Shown here one piece after another: positions 15,676-22,509 of a stretch of 38,505 nucleotides of DNA. A program made the position numbers and the translations under genes. Position 1 is the stretch's first letter. Each line of letters begins with the position of its first letter. The stretch is from contig JBGPNM010000005.1 in the NCBI GenBank assembly GCA_041487535.1, positions 1 through 38,505 on the forward strand. The letters are read 5' to 3'. Origin of the DNA: JANWHZ01 sp041487535 (lineage in GTDB: Bacteria > Patescibacteriota > Saccharimonadia > Saccharimonadales > UBA4665). The notes beneath the pieces are model-generated. The model saw nothing but the letters and a program-made list of their open reading frames with translations, did not search any database and was not told the DNA's origin.

Positions 15676-16076
15676 TCCTCCTGTAAAATTGCCTCTATTT
15701 CGCGCTTCGTTTGTTCAAAGCTATCATACAGCACCGCCCGCATGCCTTGCTCGCGTGCCGCTTCGCAGTGTCGTTCGAAATCGTCTACAAAGATACATCG
15801 ATCCGGTTCAACGCCAAGCCGCTCGGCAATAAAACGATAGGCCCGCGGATCCGGCTTGGCAATGCCGGCTTCGGATGCCAACGCCGTGACGTCGAACAGC
15901 AGCAGTTCTGATGGTTCGAATAATCGCTCTATATAATGACGAGGAAGATTGGACAGCATGCCTACTTTATAGTGCGGCTTGAGCTGGCTGCGGATATAGC
16001 CAAGCAGTTTCTGGTTGACGGCCTGGCCGCTGCCCACTAATACGCCGGTACAATCGAAGATGACCGCTTTTACCAT
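15672..16076 (-). CDS. Minimal (capless) HAD-like hydrolase
   Basis: A 134-residue HAD-superfamily protein. Motif I is FDCTGV (D8), motif II LSN, motif III AKPDPRAY and motif IV FVDD. The second Asp of the usual DxD is Thr10, and the cap domain present in the paralogue at 28692-29276 is missing: DCTGVL runs through a short helix straight into the KPHYKVGMLSN segment. It could be a phosphatase, a phosphotransferase or a non-catalytic relative. TACAAT ends 6 nt before the ATG with no SD, so it is probably leaderless and first in a two-gene operon with the Nudix gene. Confidence 0.8.
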   Translation of the reverse strand: MVKAVIFDCTGVLVGSGQAVNQKLLGYIRSQLKPHYKVGMLSNLPRHYIERLFEPSELLLFDVTALASEAGIAKPDPRAYRFIAERLGVEPDRCIFVDDFERHCEAAREQGMRAVLYDSFEQTKREIEAILQEE

Positions 16077-16082
16077 AGTGTT

Positions 16083-16088
16083 ATTGTA
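16083..16088 (-). promoter_or_regulatory. -10 box (TACAAT) 6 nt upstream of the capless HAD gene
   Basis: TACAAT on the minus strand with a 6-nt gap to the ATG predicts a leaderless transcript. No SD and no good -35 are visible. Confidence 0.45.
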
Positions 16089-16130
16089 CGCGCCGGCCAG
16101 ACTGTTGGGAGATGCCGTTACCAGCGGGCT

Positions 16131-16556
16131 TCACGAAAGGTCAAGTAGCGGCAATCCGGTGGCTTCGTCGTGCCGACGGCGCATAGGCCGGTACGAACGA
16201 TGGACAAACAGCTCCAGCGTCGCGCCGGCAACTAAATCCTGCACGTGGCCGCCCACCGTGTGGTACTCGTCGTCCGCAAAAACGCCGTGAAGGTGGTATG
16301 TCAGTTTGCCCGAGTCGTCAAAGGCCAGGTTGCCGGTAAGGGACACGACCTCCATCGTTTGCCCGAACGTTCGCCACTTATACGTCTTGGGGCCGAGGTT
16401 ATAGAAACCAAGCATGACCTCGCTGGCCGCGCCGAGCCCGCTCAGCCACGCACCTTCTAGCTTGGCCTCGGCTGCGAATTGTTCAAGCGCCTCGCTCAGC
16501 CGCTCCCCCATCTCCAATCGGATCAAATGATTGTAGCCGTCAAAGCTGTGCGTCAT
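16131..16556 (-). CDS. PPC (DUF296) domain protein
   Basis: A 141-residue protein that is one PPC domain, the trimeric fold found alone in bacteria and next to AT-hooks in plants. Diagnostic parts are LIRLEMGERLSEALEQFA near the start, GAWLSGLGAASEVMLGFY, and the late GGHVQDLVAGATLELFV. No AT-hook is present. Bacterial members are poorly characterised, so no reaction is assigned. TATAAT lies 11 nt upstream of the ATG (16568-16573) with no SD. The gene is divergent from the small-RNA/NYN region. Confidence 0.88.
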   Translation of the reverse strand: MTHSFDGYNHLIRLEMGERLSEALEQFAAEAKLEGAWLSGLGAASEVMLGFYNLGPKTYKWRTFGQTMEVVSLTGNLAFDDSGKLTYHLHGVFADDEYHTVGGHVQDLVAGATLELFVHRSYRPMRRRHDEATGLPLLDLS

Positions 16557-16567
16557 ATGTGCCAGCT

Positions 16568-16573
16568 ATTATA
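16568..16573 (-). promoter_or_regulatory. -10 box (TATAAT) of the PPC-domain gene
   Basis: A perfect TATAAT on the minus strand ends 11 nt before the ATG, so the 5' leader would be about 4 nt. No SD fits in that space. Confidence 0.5.
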
Positions 16574-16648
16574 ACGCTTATGTTTAACAAAATAAATATG
16601 TGTATCCTGCAACAGGATTATGCTAAAATAGTGACAAGCTTTTACGTA

Positions 16649-16678
16649 TTGACATTATAGGGGTGGACTTGTTAGAAT
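16649..16678 (+). promoter_or_regulatory. Strong extended -10 promoter for a short transcript
   Basis: TTGACA (16649-16654), an 18-nt spacer and TGtTAGAAT (-10 at 16673-16678) form a very good promoter. GGGGTG at 16660-16665 and CACCCC at 16689-16694 make an inverted repeat around the -10, a possible operator. Transcription should start near 16685. Confidence 0.7.
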
Positions 16679-16684
16679 AAGGTT

Positions 16685-16727
16685 GCATCACCCCGTGTTA
16701 GCGAAAGCTTCAGCGGGGCCTTTTTAT
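16685..16727 (+). ncRNA. Possible ~40-nt small RNA or attenuator
   Basis: The promoter at 16649-16678 is followed within about 10 nt by an intrinsic terminator, so the predicted transcript is only about 40 nt. It is mostly one hairpin with a GAAA tetraloop. It could be a small RNA, a decoy, or an attenuator in front of the NYN gene, which starts 24 nt after the T-run. Confidence 0.45.
16691..16725 (+). terminator. Rho-independent terminator upstream of the NYN gene
   Basis: CCCCG (16691-16695) pairs with CGGGG (16714-16718), with an inner AGC-GAAA-GCT hairpin (16700-16709), followed by CC and five T residues (16721-16725). Confidence 0.75.
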
Positions 16728-16750
16728 TGTTTGTATAGATAGAAATACAT

Positions 16751-17393
16751 ATGAAAGTATACATTGATGGCGAGAACTGTAGAAAAGGATTATCCCGCAT
16801 ACTGAAAGATGCAGGCAATATAGCGGGCAGCCGGGAGATGAATACCTATCGCCTTAGGGATCTACTGTCAGATATCCTTGCAATGAATGATCTGGAGATA
16901 AATTACTACGCTTCCGAAATCAGAATGCCAAATGGCTATCAACCATCGGGTGAGGTATTAGCGCACGTCGAGAAGATACGCGAATATACACGCAAATGGG
17001 TCCCGGAGCTAAAACAGCAGCGCATTAGGATACATTAAAGCAGGTTATCTTAAGGTCAAATCTGCTAAAGAGTGCCGAAAATGCCATACGGTTCAGGACG
17101 TGCTACAGGAAAAAGGCGTTGATGTAAGGTTGGCTACCGATATGCTTGAAGAAGCGTATATGAACAAGCCGGCCGCGATTGTTGTTATGAGCTCAGATAC
17201 TGATCTCTGCCCCGCCCTTCATAAAGTTAAGTCTCAGGGGGTAAAGATTATTTACGTCGGTTTTGCAGATTCTATTAATAGGGCCGTCAGTGCAGTGGCT
17301 AGCCAAACCTTAACGGTATCAATTCCTAAAGTGCAACAGTACAGAGAAGAAGAGGTTGCTGCCATGCAGGAAGCTCTTCCATTGGTCGAGTAG
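16751..17393 (+). pseudogene. NYN-domain protein gene interrupted by a frameshift
   Basis: Two frames together code for one NYN (LabA/DUF88-like, PIN-related nuclease) protein of about 213 residues. The first, 16751-17038, starts MKVYIDGENCRKGL with the N-terminal acidic strand. The second reads YIKAGYLKV from about 17031, then ECRKCHTVQDVL, EKGVDVRLATDMLEEAY and SSDTDLCPAL to 17393, holding the CxxC and the second acidic cluster. They join by a +1 shift just before 17031. The zinc-like CxxC lies immediately after the shift. A genuine frameshift mutation, an assembly error or programmed shifting are all possible. No SD is seen. Confidence 0.8.
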
Positions 17394-17421
17394 TCCATCT
17401 ACCGACAGCGAAGCATCATCT

Positions 17422-20091
17422 TTACAGTTCACCCCAGTTATTGCCGATGGTAGTGTCTACGGTGAGCTTCACGGGTAGCTGTGGATAGACATTCTCCATC
17501 GTCTCTTTGAGCATTTTGCCGGTTTGCACGGCTTGGGCTTCCGAGCATTCGACGAGGATAGAGTCGTGGATTTGCAAAAGCTGTTTACAGTCGGTGCCAA
17601 ATTCGCGTAAGTAGTCGTCTACTTTGATCATCGCCAGCTTCATCAGGTCGGCTTCAGTGCCCTGGATGGGCATGTTCATGGCGGCGCGCTCGGCGGCGCT
17701 GCGGACGGCGAAGTTGCTGGAGTGGATATCCGGCATGGGCCGGCGCCGGCCGAACAGCGTGGCCACGTAACCGTCCTTGCGGGCACGCATTTTCAGGTCG
17801 TCCAGGTAACCGATAAGCGGCTTGCGGAAGGCCATGTATTCCTTGATGAATTGGCCTGCTTCCTCGTATGTCATGCCGGTGGCGATGCTCAGCCCGTGAG
17901 GGCTCATGCCGTAGATAATACCGAAATTCACGGCTTTGGCGCGGCGGCGCTGTTCTTTGGTCACTTCCTCCGGCGTACAGTGATAGACCTGCGCGGCCGT
18001 GGCGGTATGTACATCAATATCGCGGTTGAACATGTCGACCAGCTCTTGGTCGTGGCTCATGGCCGCGCTCAGACGCAGCTCGAACTGGCTGTAGTCGGCG
18101 CTGACCAGCTTCTTACCAGGAGCAGCTACAAAGGCTGTGCGGATTTTGCGCCCCAGCTCAGTGCGCACCGGAATATTCTGCAGGTTCGGATCGACGCTGG
18201 ACAGCCGGCCGGTTTGCGCGATTGTCAGGTTGAACGTGGTATGCACGCGCGAATGTTCGTCGACCTGCAGCGGCAGCGTGTCGATGTACGTATTCTTCAG
18301 CTTCGTTACCTCGCGCCATTGGCTGATGAGGTCGACGATCGGGTGCAACCCGCGCATTTTGTCCAGTTCGCTGGCGGCCGTGCTGTAGCCGGTCTTGCCT
18401 TTTTTGATGCCGTTTGTAGATAGGTTGAGGTGCAGCTTGCCGTACAGAATGCCGGCCAGCTGCGGCGGACTGCCGATGTTGAACTGCTCGCCCGCCTGCT
18501 CGTATATTTGCTTTTCGATGTCGGCGATCATAGCCGTGACGTCGCCGTTCATTTGTTTCAGATACTCAGTGTCAAGCTGGATGCCTTCGTATTCCATGCG
18601 GGCCAGCACCGGGATGACCGGCCACTCGATCGTGTTCGCCAGCTCCACCAGCTTCGGGATAGAGTGCAACTCTTTGGTCTGCTGCTCGAACAACGCGTGG
18701 ATGGCCGCAATAATCTCCGGCGAGCGCTCTGTAAGCTGCTCGGTACTTAAATCCTCGAACGGGTCGCCCTGGTAGTGCAGATCAGTCTGCGCCAGTTCGG
18801 TGAGTGTTTGCTCCCGGCGCAAGGAGTTGAGCAGGAACGCGCCGATCAGGACGTCGTGGCCGACTTGCGGCAGCTCGGTCATGCCGAGTTCCAGCAGCAC
18901 CTTCAGCGTTGCTTTGACGTCGTGGCCGATGAGAGAGTCGGCTTGGCCGAGGAGGCCAGCCACCTGCCTCAGATCAAGCTTCGTAAGATCCAGCGTGTAC
19001 GTCGTCCGTCCGTCCGTACTGAACGCCAGAACCAGCGGCTCGCGGCCATGACGGCCGTTGGCGCGGGAGTAGATAAACAACTGTGCGTCGTCTGGTATCC
19101 GCAACTCGTCCAGCTTTTTATTGCTGTCTATGTGTACATTTTTGCCGCCTTGCAGCGCTGTAGCGGCGCCCTCGGCCCGGTGGTTTACAATTGCCGTCTG
19201 CATCACCTCGGGCAGCTTGTGCGCCAGGCTGTGGAACTCCAGTTTCTCGAACAGATCAAGGATCTTCGCCGGCTGGCTGTGGCGGCCGTCAACCTCGTTC
19301 AGGTCGAGCTTCAGCGGCGCGTCCGTCCAAATCCGCGCCAGTTCTTTGCTCAAGTAGGCCAGATCTTTGCCGGCCTCAAGCTTCTTGCGCACGCTTTCTT
19401 TGCTGATCAGCGCAAGATTTTCATACACGCCGTCGAGCGTCTGGTACTGTTGCAGCAGTGCAACGGCCGTCTTTTCGCCCACGCCCGGCACGCCGGGTAT
19501 GTTATCCGAGGCATCGCCTTTCAGCGATTTAAGGTCCAGGTACTGACCGACACCCAGGCCGTACTTGGCCTCGAAGCTCTTCGGCGAATACAGCTCAATA
19601 TTGCTGAGGCCTGTCTTCAGGGCATACACGTGCACATTGCCGTTGACCAGCTGCAGCATATCCAGGTCGGACGTGACGAGCAAGGTATCCAGGCCTTTTT
19701 CGCGCGCCTGTACGGCCAGCGTACCCATAATGTCGTCGGCTTCGTAATCGTCCAGCTCGTACAGCGGCCAGCCGAAGGCCTGCAGCAGCTCGTGCAGTAC
19801 CGGGACCTGCTCGTAAAAATCCGGCGGCGCCGGCTTGCGGCCGGCCTTGTATTCCGGATACAGCTGCAAGCGGCGCCGGATATTGGTCTTCGGCTTGTCC
19901 CAGGCCACGGCCACGTAATCCGGCTTCAGCCGGCGGATGACCTCTAGCGCCATGACGGCGAAGCCGTACACGCCCCCGGTCGGCGTGCCTTCCTTGGTGC
20001 TCAAGTTCGGCATGGCGTAGTAGCCGCGGTAAAACACGCTCTTGCCGTCAATAATCACAAAGGTAGTATGTTTCGTATCGGCTGTTGCCAT
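17422..20091 (-). CDS. polA: DNA polymerase I, proofreading-deficient
   Basis: An 889-residue repair and Okazaki-processing polymerase. The N-terminal 5' nuclease has YEADDIMGTL, SDLDMLQLV and GDASDNIPGVPGVGEKTA. The central 3'-5' exonuclease domain lacks the DxE motif (LFIYSRANG in its place), so proofreading is predicted absent. The polymerase has DYSQFELR near residue 664, KAVNFGIIYG (O-helix) and motif C QIHDSILVEC near 840, where the usual HDE is HDS. A frame continues up to 20166, but the ATG at 20091 matches the family start (MATADTKHTTFVIIDG) and has TATACT 7 nt upstream. Confidence 0.95.
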   Translation of the reverse strand: MATADTKHTTFVIIDGKSVFYRGYYAMPNLSTKEGTPTGGVYGFAVMALEVIRRLKPDYVAVAWDKPKTNIRRRLQLYPEYKAGRKPAPPDFYEQVPVLHELLQAFGWPLYELDDYEADDIMGTLAVQAREKGLDTLLVTSDLDMLQLVNGNVHVYALKTGLSNIELYSPKSFEAKYGLGVGQYLDLKSLKGDASDNIPGVPGVGEKTAVALLQQYQTLDGVYENLALISKESVRKKLEAGKDLAYLSKELARIWTDAPLKLDLNEVDGRHSQPAKILDLFEKLEFHSLAHKLPEVMQTAIVNHRAEGAATALQGGKNVHIDSNKKLDELRIPDDAQLFIYSRANGRHGREPLVLAFSTDGRTTYTLDLTKLDLRQVAGLLGQADSLIGHDVKATLKVLLELGMTELPQVGHDVLIGAFLLNSLRREQTLTELAQTDLHYQGDPFEDLSTEQLTERSPEIIAAIHALFEQQTKELHSIPKLVELANTIEWPVIPVLARMEYEGIQLDTEYLKQMNGDVTAMIADIEKQIYEQAGEQFNIGSPPQLAGILYGKLHLNLSTNGIKKGKTGYSTAASELDKMRGLHPIVDLISQWREVTKLKNTYIDTLPLQVDEHSRVHTTFNLTIAQTGRLSSVDPNLQNIPVRTELGRKIRTAFVAAPGKKLVSADYSQFELRLSAAMSHDQELVDMFNRDIDVHTATAAQVYHCTPEEVTKEQRRRAKAVNFGIIYGMSPHGLSIATGMTYEEAGQFIKEYMAFRKPLIGYLDDLKMRARKDGYVATLFGRRRPMPDIHSSNFAVRSAAERAAMNMPIQGTEADLMKLAMIKVDDYLREFGTDCKQLLQIHDSILVECSEAQAVQTGKMLKETMENVYPQLPVKLTVDTTIGNNWGEL

Positions 20092-20098
20092 GAGTATC

Positions 20099-20104
20099 AG
20101 TATA
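20099..20104 (-). promoter_or_regulatory. -10 box (TATACT) 7 nt upstream of polA
   Basis: TATACT on the minus strand ends 7 nt before the polA ATG at 20091. It supports that start over the longer frame and predicts a leaderless mRNA. Confidence 0.5.
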
Positions 20105-20175
20105 CCGTAGGGCGTATCAGCACGGAGTGGAAGTTTATAATTATGCTCTCTGAAAAACTGTATCATACATTTCTA

Positions 20176-20204
20176 TTGACATTTAGTCACCTTTGTACTA
20201 TAAA
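20176..20204 (+). promoter_or_regulatory. Consensus promoter giving a leaderless transcript
   Basis: TTGACA (20176-20181), exactly 17 nt, then TATAAA (20199-20204), then 7 nt to the ATG at 20212. The expected transcription start falls on the start codon and there is no SD. It is the best single case of the leaderless pattern. Confidence 0.75.
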
Positions 20205-20211
20205 ATAATAT

Positions 20212-20811
20212 ATGAGCGAACATCTTGTCGCGCCAAACGGCAGCCAAACAGAACTGGCGCGAACATATCCCGAGTTCGGCCACCCGGCTATTGACGGACC
20301 GCTTGGGCGCGCCGCCAAAGCTTATCAGGCTGCGATAGACGACTATACTAATCGTCACAATAAAGGCGAGCATCCGGACAACGTCATGTACTCTGACGCC
20401 CGAACTAACCTGCCGATCGTTATGGGCGCATGGACTGCGGCCGTAGCGGGTGAACCGGGACCTGCCATAACCTATTTTGATAATCGCCGCACTACGGCCT
20501 CTAAAGCGATGGGAGCAATGCGCCACAGTCCGGAATTGTATGATAAGAGTGACGTCGCGAGGTATGCTGCAGCGCGGGAGAAGGAGGCTCTGGCGAGGGA
20601 AGGACTGGCCGATACGCCCGTCATCTCCAAAAAACTCTTTGATTTTACCCAGCAGCAAATTCGCGTGCTCCAAAGCGAGCAGGAACAGACAAGATTCGGC
20701 CTTTTGATGGGTTATTTTAAGGAAGCCGATGACGCCCTTGCCGTGCTAATTCCTAACCATAGTTTCCGTAACAACCCGGACAACATAACTCCTGCTGCCC
20801 AATCGTTTTGA
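20212..20811 (+). CDS. Soluble protein of unknown function
   Basis: A 199-residue, mostly helical and charged protein with no signal peptide or TM segment and no family I recognise. Helical stretches include GPLGRAAKAYQAAIDDYTNR and ARYAAAREKEALAREG, and the centre has an Ala-rich segment (MGAWTAAVAGEPGPA). It is transcribed alone from a consensus promoter, divergent from polA with about 120 bp between the starts, and followed by a terminator-like hairpin. Confidence 0.7.
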   Translation: MSEHLVAPNGSQTELARTYPEFGHPAIDGPLGRAAKAYQAAIDDYTNRHNKGEHPDNVMYSDARTNLPIVMGAWTAAVAGEPGPAITYFDNRRTTASKAMGAMRHSPELYDKSDVARYAAAREKEALAREGLADTPVISKKLFDFTQQQIRVLQSEQEQTRFGLLMGYFKEADDALAVLIPNHSFRNNPDNITPAAQSF

Positions 20812-20822
20812 TACCCCATGCT

Positions 20823-20850
20823 GCACCGGAAAAGAACCGGCGCGGTTTTT
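20823..20850 (+). terminator. Probable terminator after the 20212-20811 gene
   Basis: GCACCGG (20823-20829) and CCGGCGC (20837-20843) pair with one mismatch around a 7-nt A-rich loop, followed by GG and five T residues (20846-20850). Confidence 0.6.
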
Positions 20851-20931
20851 ATGCGGTTGCCAAACTGATACCTCATCCGAACGGCTCAGCGGGCGGGCAT
20901 CGGATTTCCTCAAAAAAACCTTGTGCGGCCG

Positions 20932-21297
20932 TTAGTTCTTCCAGGGGCTGGCAAACTGGAAATAGTTGCCGTCAGGGTCGGCGAAGGTCGCCAGCCATGT
21001 ATCCGGGTTGTCTTCCTTGCTCGGCTGGTAGGGTTCGGCAATAACTTCCGCCCCCAGCTGCCGGATCCGCGCGAACTCGCCCGCTACATCGGTAACTTCA
21101 ATGTTGAATATCATCCGCCCCGGCGATTGGCTTGTACCGTGCACCTCGCTGTGCGGCCCGACCATCAAGGTACTGCCGCCGATAGTAAAACCATACCAAC
21201 CGTCATGCTGCCAGCCCGGCTCGCCGAACACTTTGGTATAGAATTCACCGAGAGTTTTCGGATTGTCCGACCCGATCATTATTCCACTTAATTTCAT
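20932..21297 (-). CDS. VOC-superfamily (glyoxalase/dioxygenase-like) protein
   Basis: A 121-residue protein with the two beta-alpha-beta-beta-beta modules of the vicinal-oxygen-chelate fold: IMIGSDNPKTLGEFYTKVFG near the start and a C-terminal LATFADPDGNYFQFASPW. Metal-ligand positions are only partly clear, so glyoxalase, resistance or another VOC role cannot be chosen. A GAGGAGGG SD lies about 9 nt upstream of the ATG and a TATAAA box just before it, so unlike many neighbours this gene has a conventional leader. Confidence 0.85.
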   Translation of the reverse strand: MKLSGIMIGSDNPKTLGEFYTKVFGEPGWQHDGWYGFTIGGSTLMVGPHSEVHGTSQSPGRMIFNIEVTDVAGEFARIRQLGAEVIAEPYQPSKEDNPDTWLATFADPDGNYFQFASPWKN

Positions 21298-21402
21298 AGT
21301 TTGTCCCTCCTCTGTTTATACACAACTACTGTAGCACGAGGAATCCAGACGTACAGTAAAGTTCTGCAACCTGCCTTCAGCCGACCTGTGAAGGAGCAAC
21401 TT

Positions 21403-21777
21403 TCAACCGTTTTTATTTTGCTTGAGGCCTTTACGAGAACGAAGGCGCGTAGGCTCTGCCTTCTTATATCCGTAGACTTTCGCGTGTGTGATCGTGTAAG
21501 AGGCAATCGCCACCGTAATAATGGCCATGAAGGTATAGCTTTCCAGGTGTTCGCCGAAAATGAAAACTCCGAGGTTCCGCTGAGGGTTATACCACCAAGC
21601 TCCCCACTTTAGTGCAAAAAGATCGAAATGGCTAAAAGGAAGCGAAAGCAGAGCTATGCCAACGATAAACCTCCAGTGTTTTTTGAGGAAGCGCCAGTAT
21701 TTATACCAAATCGCTAGGACAGCAGCGCCCCCAAAGAGAATGTCCGTCAATACATACGCGAGCCTGCCTATATTCAT
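21403..21777 (-). CDS. Lycopene-cyclase-domain protein, second subunit (CrtYd-like)
   Basis: A 124-residue polytopic membrane protein. The stretch ALKWGAWWYNPQRNLGVFIF and then GEHLESYTFM fits the second repeat of the lycopene cyclase domain, although the usual P-x-E-E is GEHLES here. The C-terminus is basic. The ATG at 21777 overlaps the stop of the upstream half as ATGA, so the two are co-translated like heterodimeric CrtYc/CrtYd. Neither crtI, crtB nor a beta-carotene oxygenase is in the window. A related non-carotenoid membrane role is possible. Confidence 0.65.
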   Translation of the reverse strand: MNIGRLAYVLTDILFGGAAVLAIWYKYWRFLKKHWRFIVGIALLSLPFSHFDLFALKWGAWWYNPQRNLGVFIFGEHLESYTFMAIITVAIASYTITHAKVYGYKKAEPTRLRSRKGLKQNKNG

Positions 21778-22106
21778 TTTTGGTACGGCTTCCGAGCCAG
21801 ACGGTTCCAAAGTACTAACGTGACTGTGACTATGACTAGCGTTACGAATATCAAAAAACCATACTCTTCAAGCGGCAAGTATGATAGGCGCGGCCCCGCA
21901 CAACAACTTTTTGGCCAAATCCAAATACGCGTGAAGTACGCAAGTATGTCCCAAGGCAGGCTGACTGCTAATGCTCCGGCGATTGCTTGCACGTACAATC
22001 TCTTATACTTGATCAATATCCGCCAATATATAAGCCACAGAATAATTGTGGGCACCCAGACAATCCAGAAAAGGAAGTTCAGATATGGCGAGGGTAGAAA
22101 CAGCAT
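21774..22106 (-). CDS. Lycopene-cyclase-domain protein, first subunit (CrtYc-like)
   Basis: A 110-residue, three-TM membrane protein. It starts MLFLPSPYLNFLFWIVWVPT, has PWD at 51-53 and the diagnostic P-x-E-E (P78 L79 E80 E81, PLEEYGFLIF). These match the first repeat of heterodimeric lycopene beta/epsilon cyclases of Gram-positive bacteria, which cyclise the ends of lycopene in the membrane. No SD is evident; the upstream sequence is A-rich. The carotenoid substrate would have to come from genes elsewhere or from a host cell (inference). Confidence 0.7.
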   Translation of the reverse strand: MLFLPSPYLNFLFWIVWVPTIILWLIYWRILIKYKRLYVQAIAGALAVSLPWDILAYFTRIWIWPKSCCAGPRLSYLPLEEYGFLIFVTLVIVTVTLVLWNRLARKPYQK

Positions 22107-22318
22107 ATTTATTTTTTTCTTACTAACTTGTATTTTAGCTACGGCCGCTTATCGGAGTCAAGGAGTTAGCACAATTCCGTTAAGATTCTTCATCACAAGC
22201 CGATAATCGAGGCGATTCCCGAGCCGCGAGTAGTAATTGACGGCGCCTCTCTCCTGCTAGTTTAGCGCGGACGCATACTGCTACTGAGTATAGCGCGCCG
22301 TTTCTACGTAGCTGATAG
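22107..22318. other. Gene-free spacer upstream of the cation ATPase leader
   Basis: A 212-bp divergent spacer with no convincing ORF. It holds an imperfect inverted repeat near 22266-22297 (GCGCG...ATACT and AGTAT...CGCGC) that could be an operator or remnant hairpin. No consensus promoter is seen for the lycopene-cyclase pair. Confidence 0.4.
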
Positions 22319-22324
22319 TATAAT
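22319..22324 (+). promoter_or_regulatory. -10 box (TATAAT) for the ATPase leader transcript
   Basis: A perfect TATAAT on the plus strand with no matching -35. Transcription from here would start near 22331 and give a leader of about 180 nt before the ATPase ATG. Confidence 0.45.
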
Positions 22325-22330
22325 GAAGCA

Positions 22331-22509
22331 TAAGATGAACACGGTGGGACAGGATAGAATCCATTTCAATACCCGCTTTCGTAGCGAAAGCCCCAGATTC
22401 CGAGACGAAAAAGCCTTAGCGCGAGGAACTGTACCGGAATGTACAGTGACGAGTGATAAGGCTTTTGCAGCCCGGAAGCTTGGGCTTGCAGCCGGAAGGG
22501 GGTGTTGAA
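22331..22509 (+). promoter_or_regulatory. Structured leader (candidate riboswitch) of the cation ATPase
   Basis: This ~180-nt leader folds convincingly. One hairpin is GCTTTCG/CGAAAGC (22375-22391). A 10-bp stem AAAAGCCTTA/TAAGGCTTTT (22409-22418 with 22457-22466) encloses a purine-rich internal loop and a CTGTAC/GTACAG hairpin (22429-22446). A GCCC/GGGC stem follows, and then the GGAAGGGGG SD. Leaders of cation ATPases are often metal-sensing riboswitches, but I do not recognise a known class. A 61-codon ORF across it looks incidental. Confidence 0.5.

Noticed and set aside
18775..19947. 390-codon plus-strand ORF opposite polA
   Set aside because: It is a G+C-driven shadow of polA with Leu/Gln/Arg/Val-rich, family-free sequence; the opposite strand has clear Pol I motifs.
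22323..22508. 61-codon ORF across the ATPase leader
   Set aside because: Its start lies inside the TATAAT box, it has no SD, and its codons follow the hairpin arms; a structured RNA explains it better.
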